Part shown: positions 13,408-24,200 of the stretch, in pieces
Numbering within the stretch: the first letter of the stretch is position 1
How the letters are laid out: every line of letters begins with the position of its first letter
Assembly: GCA_003342895.1 (NCBI GenBank)
Contig: PTFA01000275.1
Coordinates: forward strand, 744,001 to 808,000
Reading direction: 5' to 3'
Source of the DNA: Casuarius casuarius
Taxonomy: Eukaryota; Chordata; Aves; Casuariiformes; Casuariidae
DNA length: 64,000 nt
Translations under genes and position numbers: made by a program
The notes under the pieces: model-generated
Databases searched by the model: none
The model's input: only the letters and a program-made list of their open reading frames with translations
What the model was told of the DNA's origin: nothing

Positions 13408-14942
13408 TAGAGATCATTTAGGCAAACTTGACACCCACAAATCCATGGGCCCTGATGGGATGCACCCATGAGTGCTGAGGGAGCTAGCGGATGTTATTGC
13501 TAGGCCACTCTGTCATCTTTGAAAGGTCATGGAGAACAGGAGAGGTGCCTGAGGAGTGGAAGAAAGCCAATGTCACTCCAGCCTTCAAAAAGGGCAAGAA
13601 GGAGGACCCAGAGAACTACAGGCTAGTCAGCCTCACCTCCATCCCTGGAAATGTGATGGAACAGCTCATCCTGGATGTCATCTCTAAGCATGTGGAGGAA
13701 AAGAAGGTGATCAGGAGTAGTCAGCATGGGTTCACCAAGGGGAAATCATGCTTAACCAATCTGAGAGCCTTCTATGACAGAATGACTGGCTGAGTAGATG
13801 AGGAGAGAGCAGTGGATGTTGTCTACCTTGACTTCAGGAAGGCTTTTGACACTGTCTCCCATAACATCCTCATAGGTAAGCTCAGGAAGTGTGGATTAGA
13901 TGAGCAGACACTGAGGTGGCTTGAGAACTGGCTGAATGGCAGAGCTCGGAGGGTTGTGATCAGTGGCGCAGAGTCTAGTTGGAGGCCTGTAGCTAGCAGT
14001 GTCCTCCAGGGCTCAGTAGTGGGTCAGTGGGTCTTGTATTGTTCAATTTATCCATCAATGATCTGGATGAAGGGACAGAGTGCACCCTCAGCAAGTTTGC
14101 TGATGATACAACAGAGGGTTGTGCTACCATTCAGAGGGACCTGGACAGGCTGGAGAGCTGGGTGGAGAGGGACCTCATGAAGTTCAACAAAGGGAAGTGC
14201 AGAGTCCTACACCTAGGGAGGAATAACCCCATGCACCAGTAGAGGTTGGGAGTTGACCTGCTGGAAAGGACTTGGGAGTCCTGGTGGAAAACAAGTTAAC
14301 CACGAGCCAGCAATGTGCCCTCGTGGCCAAGCAGGCCAATGGTATCCTGGGTTGCATTAGGAAGAGCATTGCCAGTAGGTCAAGGGAGGTAATTCTTCCC
14401 CTCTACTCAGCCCTCGTGAGGCCACATCTGGAGTACTGTGTCCAGTTCTGGGCTCCGCAGTACAAGAGAGAAATGGAACTACTGGAGCGAGTCCAGTGTA
14501 GGGCTATGAAGATGATTAGGGGACTGGAGCATCTGCCCTATGGGGAAAGGGCTGAGAGATCTGGGGCTGTTTAGCCTGGAGAAGAGAAGACTAGGAGGGG
14601 ATCTTATTAATGCCTACAAATATCTGAAGGGAGGGTGTCAAGAGGATGGGGCCAGACTATTTTCAGTGGTGCCCAGCGACAGGACAAGAGGCAACAGGCA
14701 CAAACTGAAGCACAGGAAGTTCCATCTGAACATGAGGAAAAACTTCTTTACTGTGAGGGTGACAAAGCACTGGAACAGGTTGTCCAGAGAAGTTGTGTAG
14801 TCTCCTTCTCTGGAGATATTCAAAAGCCGCCTGGACACGATCCTGTACAATGTGCTCTGGGTCACCCTGCTTGAGCAGGGGGCTTGGACTAGATGATCTC
14901 TAGAGGTCCCTTCCAACCTCAACCATTCTGTGATTCTGTGAT
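13408..14942 (+). mobile_element. Younger CR1 LINE, 5'-truncated, inserted in the old CR1
   Basis: This copy is better preserved. It begins inside ORF2 (KSMGPDGMHP at about 13,440-13,470) and runs to the element's 3' end. RT blocks in order are EEWKKANVTPAFKKG (about 13,552-13,596), QHGFTKGKSCLTNL (about 13,722-13,763), VYLDFRKAFDTVSHNIL (about 13,821-13,871) and the catalytic FADD at 14,096-14,107. Downstream come [14 protein letters not shown] and [11 protein letters not shown] (14,517-14,549). An in-frame TGA at 13,791 and frame changes near 14,025, 14,250 and 14,540 inactivate it. The 3' untranslated end has the avian-type TTGGACTAGATGATC and CCTTCCAACC blocks and ends in ATTCTGTG octamers at 14,925-14,940. 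CR1 copies are normally 5'-truncated, as here. No clear target-site duplication is visible (at most GAT on both sides). Confidence 0.95.
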
Positions 14943-15730
14943 ATGCTGGAGGGCAGGGCTGCTGTCCAGAGGGACCTTGGCTGGCTGGAGGAATGGGCCA
15001 ATCTGATGAAATTCAACAAGGATAAATGCAAAGTCCTGCCCCTGGGAAGGAAGACCCCACTGGCAGGGATACAGACTGGTGACTGACAGACTGGGGAACA
15101 GCTCTGCATAAAAGGGCTTTCAGGTCCTGGGGGACAGTGAGCTGAATATGAGTCAGCACTGCACCCTGGCAGCAAACACAGCCAACAGCATCTGTGGCTG
15201 TGTTAACAGGAGCACAGGCAGTTGATTGTGGGAAGGGATATTTTCCCTCTATTCAGCATACATTAGACCACATGTAGATACTTAATCCTGTTTTGAGTCC
15301 TCCAATACAGGAAAAACAATACAGGACATCAGCAAACTAGTGTGAGTCCAGCGGAGGGCCACCAGGATAGCTGGGGCTGAAGCGCTTGCCCTGCAGGTGT
15401 AGGCTGAGGGAGAAGGGTTTTTTTCAGCCTGGAGGAGGGATGTCATTGGGGGGACCTAAGAGCAGCTCCACAGCACCTATGGGCCAGCAAGGAGATAGAG
15501 CCAGGCCCTTCACAGCCTGAGTATAAGGAAGCCTTTTCCCCATGAGGAGAGTCAGGCAGTAGAGCAGGTTGCCCGGAGAGGTTGTGCTGTCTCTGTCCTT
15601 GGAAGTTTTCAAGACTTGCCTGGACAAAACCCTGAGCAACTTGGTCTGACCTCCAAGCTGCTCCTGCTTCGAGTAGAAGGTTGGAATAGAGACCTCCTGA
15701 AGTCCCTTCCCACTTGTATAAACCTATGAT
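14943..15730 (+). mobile_element. Old CR1 LINE, 3' part (continuation after nested insertion)
   Basis: The old CR1 frame continues directly from 13,407. The codons for ...TKLREPVD are followed here by MLEGRAAVQRDLGWLEEW, then MKFNKDKCKVLPLG at about 15,006-15,047, matching the order in the younger copy (RDLDRLESW, then [14 protein letters not shown]). The C-terminal ORF2 region is heavily decayed. The 3' end lies near 15,660-15,730, where a degenerate CTTCCCA/CCTATGAT-type tail can be seen. It is more diverged than the inserted copy, as expected for the older element. Confidence 0.87.
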
Positions 15731-16359
15731 ACTAAAGATGTCACAGAGCTTTTTTTACTTATATAATTATCACAGTTTGAAACATCAGACAACCTAAGCG
15801 AATGGTTACGATACTCTAGTCTCAGGAACTGCAAGGTATTTATCACAAAATAATGCACAACAAGTAGGTAGAAAAATATGTAAGTGTATGTGTAGCATTT
15901 CAGATTATTTTCATTCTGGAAAGCTGCTCTTTCCTCTATGGATATATGAGTCATTGATGTCTTAATTGTGCAAACTAATAATTTATTTCATCAGCAGATA
16001 ATGGCTGCTTATACTGCTTATCAACAAAATCATGAGACAGCTCTTCTTGATAGAGGTTTCAGACTTCTAAAGCATAGCAATGCAGAATTAAGTTGGCTGA
16101 TAGCAAAAAGATTTCAATATGATCAAACTAAGGTTATTCTCCAAAATGTATTTCCAAAGAAGTAAACCTCAGCATCATTTTCAATAAATCTCATTGTATC
16201 AGTAGTCATCAGGCATTTCCAGAAGGTGATTAAATAGATTTGAAATTTAGTTAATTAGAGAGTCAGATTTGACTAAGCTTCACAGGTTACTATGCACTGA
16301 CATGTTAGCAATTTTAGCTCCCAAATGAAACCTTAGAAAAGGGTTTTTTTGGTTATTAT
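15731..16359. other. Unique AT-rich DNA, nothing recognised
   Basis: I see no coding exon or repeat. The 65-codon frame at 15,968-16,165 has no recognisable motif and is most likely chance. Confidence 0.45.
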
Positions 16360-16870
16360 CTGTCAGGTAGCAGTGAAGTCAGGCCATTCCACCAGGGCAG
16401 GGAGTCAGGAGCTGAAGGTGTCAGCAAGGCTGACAGGTAGTCACCGACCGACATGCATAACCTCTCTGCCCAGCAGGGAGAGCAGGGACAGGACAAGAAC
16501 AGGGCCAGGATGAACCAAGAGCTCGGTGGTCACCAAGCAAGTCTGCAGAGATAAGGCAGGTCCAAGGCCAAGTCAAGTCAGCAAGGCAAGGTCAGGGTCA
16601 GCAGGAGACAAGGCCTCGCACAGCATCCTGTGACACAGCTCAGGCAAGGACTGGGGGCCTGAGCTTAAATGTGGCTCCCAAGCTAATAGACAGAAGGTGC
16701 ATGGGTGGAGGCCTGGGGAAGGCATCTGATGGCTCTTCTACAATATATCAGTTTCTCAGGGCTCCTTTCTGCAACTTAGCTGTATTTACAGAAGTCTGAT
16801 CTCAGGTGACACAGCTGTGCCACATCAGAACTGTCCTTGAACACAGGCAGCCAAAGCCCTGGAGTGGGAC
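16360..16870. repeat. Probable GC-rich interspersed repeat, family unassigned
   Basis: This segment is clearly richer in G and C than its flanks. It is internally repetitive, with recurring AAGGCAAGGTCAGG-like and GGCAGG/GTCAGCAGG words across 16,380-16,670. It resembles interspersed repeats seen in sauropsid genomes, but I cannot place it in a family and see no clear termini or coding remnant. Low-complexity drift is an alternative. Confidence 0.4.
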
Positions 16871-17322
16871 TGGGTGGAAAAAGGTTGCAAAGGATTGTAG
16901 AGAAAGATACTTATAAGCTAATCAGGTCAGTTAGAGCTCCTTGGTACACTCAGGGCTCTGATATCATCTGAAAAAGCTGTAGGTGTGCCTTGTACACACA
17001 CAAGAAGGAAGAAAATAGGGAAACTTTTATAGATATTTAGAAGTGTAGCAACAATGTTGGTCCCATAATTATGCTTACTTCAGCTTCCCTAGAATAATAG
17101 AAGAGAGATGAGAGTTCAAGTAGGACTAGTGAAACAAAGATTTCTGGGTAAGAAAGAGGCCCTTGAGTCCTTAGCCTGGGAATGAATCACCAAGACAGGA
17201 AAAGTAACTGAAACCACAGTTCTAGACATGGGATTTCTGAATAAAGTACAAAGCCTAAAGGCATCTAGATACCCTGGATGTTCTGCTAAAACATCTTTTC
17301 TTGTGTTTGGTTTCTTTTGCAG

Positions 17323-17467
17323 ATATGAAACAATATTCTGTTTTAAGAAGCTTGTTCAATGTTGCTGAATTTTCACTCTGTTCCCAAGCCCCAGAGGAAA
17401 GAATTAGAAGAGAGCTGCGTTGGGCTGGTGAGGAGTCACAGCTGGTACCTGGGGAACTACAATTTGG
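17323..17467 (+). other. Candidate exon (splice-like boundaries), unproven
   Basis: A pyrimidine-rich acceptor (TTTCTTTTGCAG, ending 17,322) and a strong donor (GG|GTGAGT at 17,467/17,468) bound 145 bases. One frame is open throughout: from the ATG at 17,325 it reads about 47 codons, starting MKQYSVLRSLFNVAEF and ending near LVPGELQFG. I recognise no domain. The stop directly after the donor in the unspliced frame fits an internal or last-coding exon only weakly. It could be an exon of a long non-coding RNA or of an unidentified gene, perhaps linked to the candidate promoter near 5.2 kb, or a chance pairing of splice motifs. Confidence 0.22.
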
Positions 17468-18167
17468 GTGAGTGAGTAAATGTCTAGATTCTACCCTTGG
17501 GACCTGCAGGTAACATGCCTGTCACATGAGGATGTCACACCAAGAAAGACTGAAAGAGATCAAAGCTATCCTTAGACTATCACTGTACTCTAATATCTAC
17601 ATACTGAAGTAGAGTACTGAAGCAGATCTAGAGAATAGGAACAGTCTTTGAAAAGTGCATGAATTGGTATGGATTATCCCATCTCAATTTCTGGAAATTT
17701 ATTCTTTATTAAAAAGCATCAGTTAATTGTAAAAAATAATTCTTATGTTTTCATTTCTTAGTCTTAAAGACTTGACATACGAGCTGCATCAGGTAATTAT
17801 TACTGGGCAAATAGTTTACGTGATCCATTTCCATTCTGTGAATTAGACAAGCATAACTCTTAGGATTCTTTGAAGTAAATACACTCATACTTATGTCCTC
17901 TAAGACTCAGCGCACAATGTAGAGTGTATCTCTGTGTCAGTGTGAACCTTCACTCAAGTCAAGTGGGAAAAACTAACATGAACTTGCAAGTAGCTTCTGC
18001 GGACCTCACAGCTTGGATTAGTGCGTCCATTATTTTTTCCTGAACAAGAGTCCAACATTTTTAACCTGCTCATCTGGAATTTATTGATAACAGAAGCATA
18101 AATCAAACATAAAGGAGATATGAATATCAAAAAAATAGTTTAAAAACAGGTAGATATTGATGAAGGG

Positions 18168-18206
18168 TTTTTTTTTTTTTTTTTTTNTTTTTTTTTTTTT
18201 TTTTTT
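18168..18206. repeat. Poly(T) homopolymer with one undetermined base
   Basis: This T run of about 39 bases contains a single N at 18,187. The N marks unresolved length or sequence in the assembly. The Lys-rich minus-strand frame across it is an artefact. Confidence 0.9.
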
Positions 18207-18875
18207 ATCGCTATACTATTAGTTTCAACTGGTGATACCACTTTCAAGATCCTACTCTCAGAAAAAAGCTTTTGATTAGCTTCAAAGCCTGGGTAGCCAG
18301 TTGAAGATTTCCAGTATATAGAATATGAAATGTGATTCAGAGAAACAGCTTGCAATTTATTTCTACAAAGGTTGTACCTGGATTACTGTCAAATCTGTAT
18401 TTGCTGTTGATTATGTGATTGCTCCTTCACAGAAAGATAGAATGAATCCAATCTTTCAAGATAGTCTTACAAGGGCTATACCGAGCATGCTTTACAAAAT
18501 GAGTTAGTAAAAACATAAACTTCTATGAAGATATGCAAAAATGAAGAAAAATCTGGAGATTATGTCACAGATTTAGTCAGGTGAGATTAAGAAATATTAA
18601 TATACAGTTAGAAGAAAATGGGCAGAATAAAGATGCAATTTACCTAAATTATCTATCAAAGAGAAAGGTGTATATGAAACACAAAATAAATGAATTTGAC
18701 AACAGGAGCTGCAGTAGCTTCCATTTAATTAAGTTTAGTGTTAAAAATGTATTTTGCCTGCTCAATTAGCAGACATTTATTTATATGTGTTCAATGCAGT
18801 GTTATATATTCTCTGACAAGAAACGAACTAACATTCATACCTGAAGATTCAGTGAAATACAGTGGCTGTAGCTGG

Positions 18876-18911
18876 AGAGTATACTTCAGCCCTGTAGAGT
18901 ATACTTCAGCC
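18876..18911. repeat. Short tandem duplication (two copies, period 20)
   Basis: The 16-base word AGAGTATACTTCAGCC occurs at 18,876-18,891 and again, identically, at 18,896-18,911. It is a small local duplication and its perfect match suggests it is recent. No function is implied. Confidence 0.85.
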
Positions 18912-20898
18912 TACAAAGACTCACCATCTCTTTTACCTCCTATTCGCTAATGTTATTAGCTATCTTCCAGTTCACAAATAAATCTTCGTAAACTGGACCA
19001 ATAAGCATCACACCCAAGTTAAAACCAGGTATAGCACAAGTGAAACGCATTAATCCTTTCTTCCCCCCTGCCCCCCTTATTAAGCTAAAACTAGGCTTCT
19101 TGTTAGATGTGAAGTTTGCTGGAACAATGCCTTCTGAGTTAATTATAAAACTTATATCCTGGAAAATTATTTTTCCTAAATCCAAACTGGACTCAGATTT
19201 CTTTTAAAATTTATTCTCAGAAATGTCATATTATCCATCAATTCTTATAGAAAATAAATATTTATAGCAGTAATTCTGAAATTAAGTAGTTATTTCAAAA
19301 TGTGGTCAGGATCAAAAATTTAGAAACATTTCCTCTCCTTTTTTCTCTTTAAAAATATTTCGTGTTATAAGTCTTTTGAAACATTTGTTTTCAATAGTTA
19401 AATACACTTTTTTTTGTCTCATGAGACCTTTTTTTCTACTCTACAGTATTTTGACACAGTTCTGAAAATGTGTTAATGAGAATACCTCTATTTTTCTGCC
19501 AACATATCTTTAAAATAATCTGAGTAATTAGTAGGTCTGTGAAAGGAAGTTGATATAAAAAGGGCTGATATTATTAAATTAAATGCAAATATGATAATAC
19601 TGAAAATACTCAATCCCTTTGCATATAAGAATAGGAGTCTTGTTTGTTGATTCGGAACTGTTACTGAAATCTTCTACCAATGGCACTTAGATATATTTCA
19701 AAAGCACTGCAAAACATTTGCCCCAAAGGGGAAAAAAGATCCTAAATCCATAGACAAACATTAAAAATGATCTTATTTTCAAAGTTACTGAATTAATAAG
19801 TAATGAACACCCGGCTTTACTTATGTGTTGGTTTTCTAATTCACTTTTATTACAAAATATACTGAAAACAGTGCAAATGTCCCATGCTATGATGTGCAGC
19901 CATAAAGACAGACATTTATTTGATTTTAATGACCTTTGAAAAATGACTGAAGAATGTATACTATCTTCACGATAATATGTTCCACTATGTAATATTGTTA
20001 ACATCCATATTTCATGAGTACAACTTATGCTGGAAACAATGACGCCTTTCTTTAAACTCCCAGTCTTCTAAAGAGAATGATTTTTGCTTGTGTCAGCTTT
20101 TTATGTCAATTTTCTCTGCATATTTTATGAAGGGTTATTTTTTCCAATTGGTTTCATTTGTCCATTTTTGAATCCATTTTAAAAGGGTGAAAGGTGCCTG
20201 ATTCACTGAAAACAGAGGTCTACGTAGCTAATTTTCAGTATGCACAAATAATTGCAACAATTTCAGACACGTCCCAGATCTTTCTCCAAACACCTGATTT
20301 TCATTAAGAATTAGTCAGTTCCAGAAAGGTCTAAAATTAATAAGATGAATTTTATAATATCAAATTTTAAGCATCTTTACTCTCAAAATGGAATTCATAA
20401 CTTCTACGTTTGTACGCTCAACATTATAATTATGCAATTTTATCCATATGTGTCCATTCAGTGTTTCAAATAATCTCCTCTTGCCCACTGCTACTGAAAA
20501 TATATTGTTTTAGCTGCCACACAACTAGTGATACATATTGGAAAATACAAAAGCATGAAATAATCCCATAATTAATTTGTAGCTGGTAGAAATCCTAAAT
20601 ACTCATAAAGTCTACAGTGAGGCACACAATTTATTAACACATTGGTCAATCTAAATTTCTATTAATTTGTTAATCTAAGGACTCCCCATACTGACAAATG
20701 CTGTTCATCTTGGTACTAACTTTTTCAGATTATAATTTCTCCATCATGCCAGATGTGTGAGCTGTAAGTGGTGATATTATGGGAGCCTATGATGCTTGGT
20801 GCTTACTGCCAGTGGGGTTTCAGTAGTGGTGTCAGCAGGGGTAGGAGAGAGGGTTAACTGTATTTGGTCTACATCTGAGCACATGTTCCTTTGGTGGT
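18912..20898. other. Unique AT-rich DNA, nothing recognised
   Basis: About 2 kb with no recognisable gene, transposon or array. Open frames (such as 81 codons at 18,940-19,185 minus and 105 codons at 19,687-20,004 minus) have no recognisable domain or splice context. Confidence 0.45.
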
Positions 20899-21230
20899 GA
20901 AAGGAGGAAGAAGTAGTGAAAGGAGGAGGAGGAGAGGTGGAAGGGTAAAGGGAACAGGAAGGAGAAGGAGAAGGGAAGAAGAAGGAGAGGGAGAAGCAGA
21001 AGGAGAAAGAGAAGGAGAAGGGGCAGTGGAAGAAGAAGGAGAAGGGCAAGGAAAAGGGCAAGGAGAAGGGGAAAGGGAAAGAGAAGGAGAGGGAGGAAGA
21101 GAAGGAGAAGGAGGAGGAGGAGAAGGGGAAGAGGAAGGGGAAGGAAGGTAAGAGGAAAAGAGAAAGATGAAAGGAAAGAAGAGGAGGAAGGAGAAAAAGG
21201 AAGAAAGGAAAGGAAGAAAAAAAAGAACAA
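20899..21230. repeat. 330-bp polypurine tract (GGA/GAAGG-rich)
   Basis: The plus strand is almost entirely A and G for about 330 bases, as irregular GGAGAA, GGAAGG and AAGGGG words. The only interruptions are occasional T or C bases such as in GGCAAGG. Open frames of 86-189 codons on both strands (Glu/Gly/Arg-rich on plus, Leu/Pro/Ser/Phe-rich on minus) are composition artefacts. Such long purine asymmetry can form intramolecular triplexes, stall polymerases and vary in length. Confidence 0.93.
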
Positions 21231-24200
21231 CTTTGACATTTCTGCAAGGTATCTGAAACATGGCCAGAGCCATGCAGAGATTTTAGACACCTTTAAACAA
21301 CTTCTTCTGTCCCTTCTTTCACCCCTTTTCAGACAGAAAATCCTGACATTAGAATAAACCTGAGTCAACATTGGTAAGTACTTCACTAATAAACAGATCA
21401 TGCAGCACTATCCATTAAGAACTAAAGACTATTGCTTGCTTCCTTGGCTTGATTGCATCTCAAGTTTTGCAACTTTCTTTTTGTCATATTCCATTATTCT
21501 AGAAAAGCTTGTTTTGCTTTTTTTTTTCTGTCTGCCTTGAAAATGAAAATAGAACAATTTTGAGCATAGCTAAAAAAACACCTCCAGTCTGGTTTAAAAC
21601 AAATCAGTAAATCAATACAGTCTATTCCTTTACCATTCTAATAAGCTATAATACCACATTCTATTTGTACAAGTTTTTCTATTGCCATATCCTGTTTTTT
21701 AATAAACCTCAAGCTCCTAATATTTTGCTTACAGAATCTCCTCATATTTGTTCATTAGTCAGTCTACTTCTTTCTGGTTTTTGTTTTTTGGATTTTTTTA
21801 AGGTTGAAATATACAAAGTGGGAAACAATGACTGAATTAAACTAGACATACAGTGGAAGCTGCTGGTAGCTGATTGTTTTTTCAGTTAAATAAATAAACA
21901 AATTTTCTGAGTCTACTTTCCTTGCACTGTTCCAAAGTAATTAATTTATCCTCTACACACTACTTAATACTTCAATTTATTATCGTTAATATTATTTGTA
22001 TGTATAAAACTACACAGATCCTTCTTAAAAATCATTTAATTAGGTGCATTACCCCAAGAAAACCTTAACTATTCATACCAGTTCAAAATGGCTGTGAATT
22101 GCCATCATTCTGATTTCTGCAAAATGGCAAATCAGGAAAAATCTAGTCTTAACCATAATTTACTGCAAAATAGTGTTTGAGGTTTTATTAACAGATCTGG
22201 CTGCCTGATATTTTATATTGCAAGTCTTTTTTAAAGTTGGTTAGGGTGATTGGGCTTTAATGTTTTCATTTATTATTTTTACTGGTGTTGGTTTTTCTTA
22301 ATGTTGGAATAGAAACAATTCAGTCACTTCCTAGAATTTATGTTCTCATTAGAAGACCTTATAAGCAACTAATCAAAAAACTGTAATGACTGAAGAATGG
22401 ACTTATACATGTACTGGGATGACAGGACTGGAGAGGTGACTTTTTACTATCTGCCTGGCAATTACCATTGTTGACCAAATTCAAAATTTGACCTTTTGTA
22501 TCGTTTGTTTGTTTGTTTGTAAAGCAGCTGGAATATATTTATTTGAGATTGTCAGATTTTTTGTCCAGCCCTTTACATGGTCTTTCCTCTCACATTTTCT
22601 GATCAAACTGTAGAGGCACACTCATACTGCTCAAAAAAACCCAACCAAACAAAAAAAAAAAAAAAAAAAAACACAAAAAAAGCAGACCCAGGGGGCATGG
22701 TGGAGTAATGGATCTTCTTCATTCATTCTCCTTAATTATTAGCGTGCTCCCCGGTGTGGTTTTGGTTCACACTGACACAGCTCTCACAATTTTTTCAAGT
22801 ACTTTCACCTGAAAATGGAAAAGACTGTGCAAGTGCCACTTGGGTACCAGAGGGGACTTAGGTGCTATCCACAGTCAGCCACTATGTATTGCTAATGTAG
22901 CCAGTCTTGGCTACTTGTCCTCGGGGCCAGCCTGCAGTGCCTGGCCCTTTTATCTCCAGTATGGGCAAAGCCTGGGCAACTCTGTCATGGAAACTTCACT
23001 GCTGCTCTTTTTCTAGCCGAAGGTCATTTTGACAGCATGCTAACCATCTTCCCACTACTAACCAAGCTGCACAGTGTGTGCGGAAAGGAGAAAAGGATGA
23101 ACTCAAATACAAGGGGCCAAGAAGCAGATATATGGTGACAGCGTTAAAATAGGAGCAAAAGGAACAGAAGGGCAGCAGGAGCCAAAGAGAACAGTGAATC
23201 ACAAAGGAGGTCTGTGTGAGCTGTTCCTTGACCAGGGAAATTACTATAAACTGCTAAATACACTGAAAATTTGAACCGTAGACATATCAAGTGGGATCAT
23301 CCAGAATTAATGGACAATTGAAAATTCTAGCATTAATCCTTTTGTATCTCAGATGGGGTAATAGTATCATCATTCCTCAAAGCAATATTGGAAATGAAAA
23401 GTAATGCTTATGAGTTACTCAGATATCACAGTGATGTGTACCACAAAAATGCCCCAGAGGAAGTTCATAATTCTGAAATCCACGCATGCCGTAAATAAGA
23501 GCTGGCTGACATACTGAATGACGAAGGTAAAAAATAATTGGCTAGCTACCTATTTAGTGCACATACTCTATTCTTTGTCCTGAATGATGGAGGCGTCTCT
23601 AGGAGAAAAGAAAAATCAGATGGTTGTATAATTACAGTCCATGTCATATGCCATGCGACAGGCAGCTCAGAATAAGGTTAATTAGGAAATTTTAATTGGT
23701 ATTGCTGGGCTTTTGAGTATTTGCCTTCATAGTTTTATTAGAGGTCTGTTTGCAGCTCCTTTCTCCCATTTTTCTCCCTTTTTCCCTACACAGTAACATA
23801 ATAAGTTTGCATTCTCATTTTTTATATATATATTTATATATGAGATGTGGCTGTTCACCTGAATAAATCTGGGAGAGGACATGACTGGCATTAGTTGATC
23901 ACATTGCTATACAATATCCACTCCTGTGGAGCAGAGGGCATGAATCTTTTTTAGTTCACCTGACACATGAGGTGCTCGGGAACTGAGGACAAGCAGTTTC
24001 TACCGCCCTGAGCGGAAGGGATACATGGGGGCTATGTAGCCCTAATAATAATGTAGCCTGCAGATTTTGCAGTGATGAAGAGAAAGAATGACTCTTTTGT
24101 ATGTGTTATTCAAGGAAGAAGCTTACTTATTTTGGGTTCAATTCTAGTGAGTGAGGTTTGTGCTAAATAGTGTCATTGCTATCAGTGTGCCTATTTGCAT

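Noticed and set aside
20777..21401. Open frames of 134-189 codons on the minus strand and 86 codons on the plus strand
   Set aside because: All lie mainly in the polypurine tract and encode low-complexity Leu/Pro/Ser or Glu/Gly/Arg runs. They are composition artefacts.
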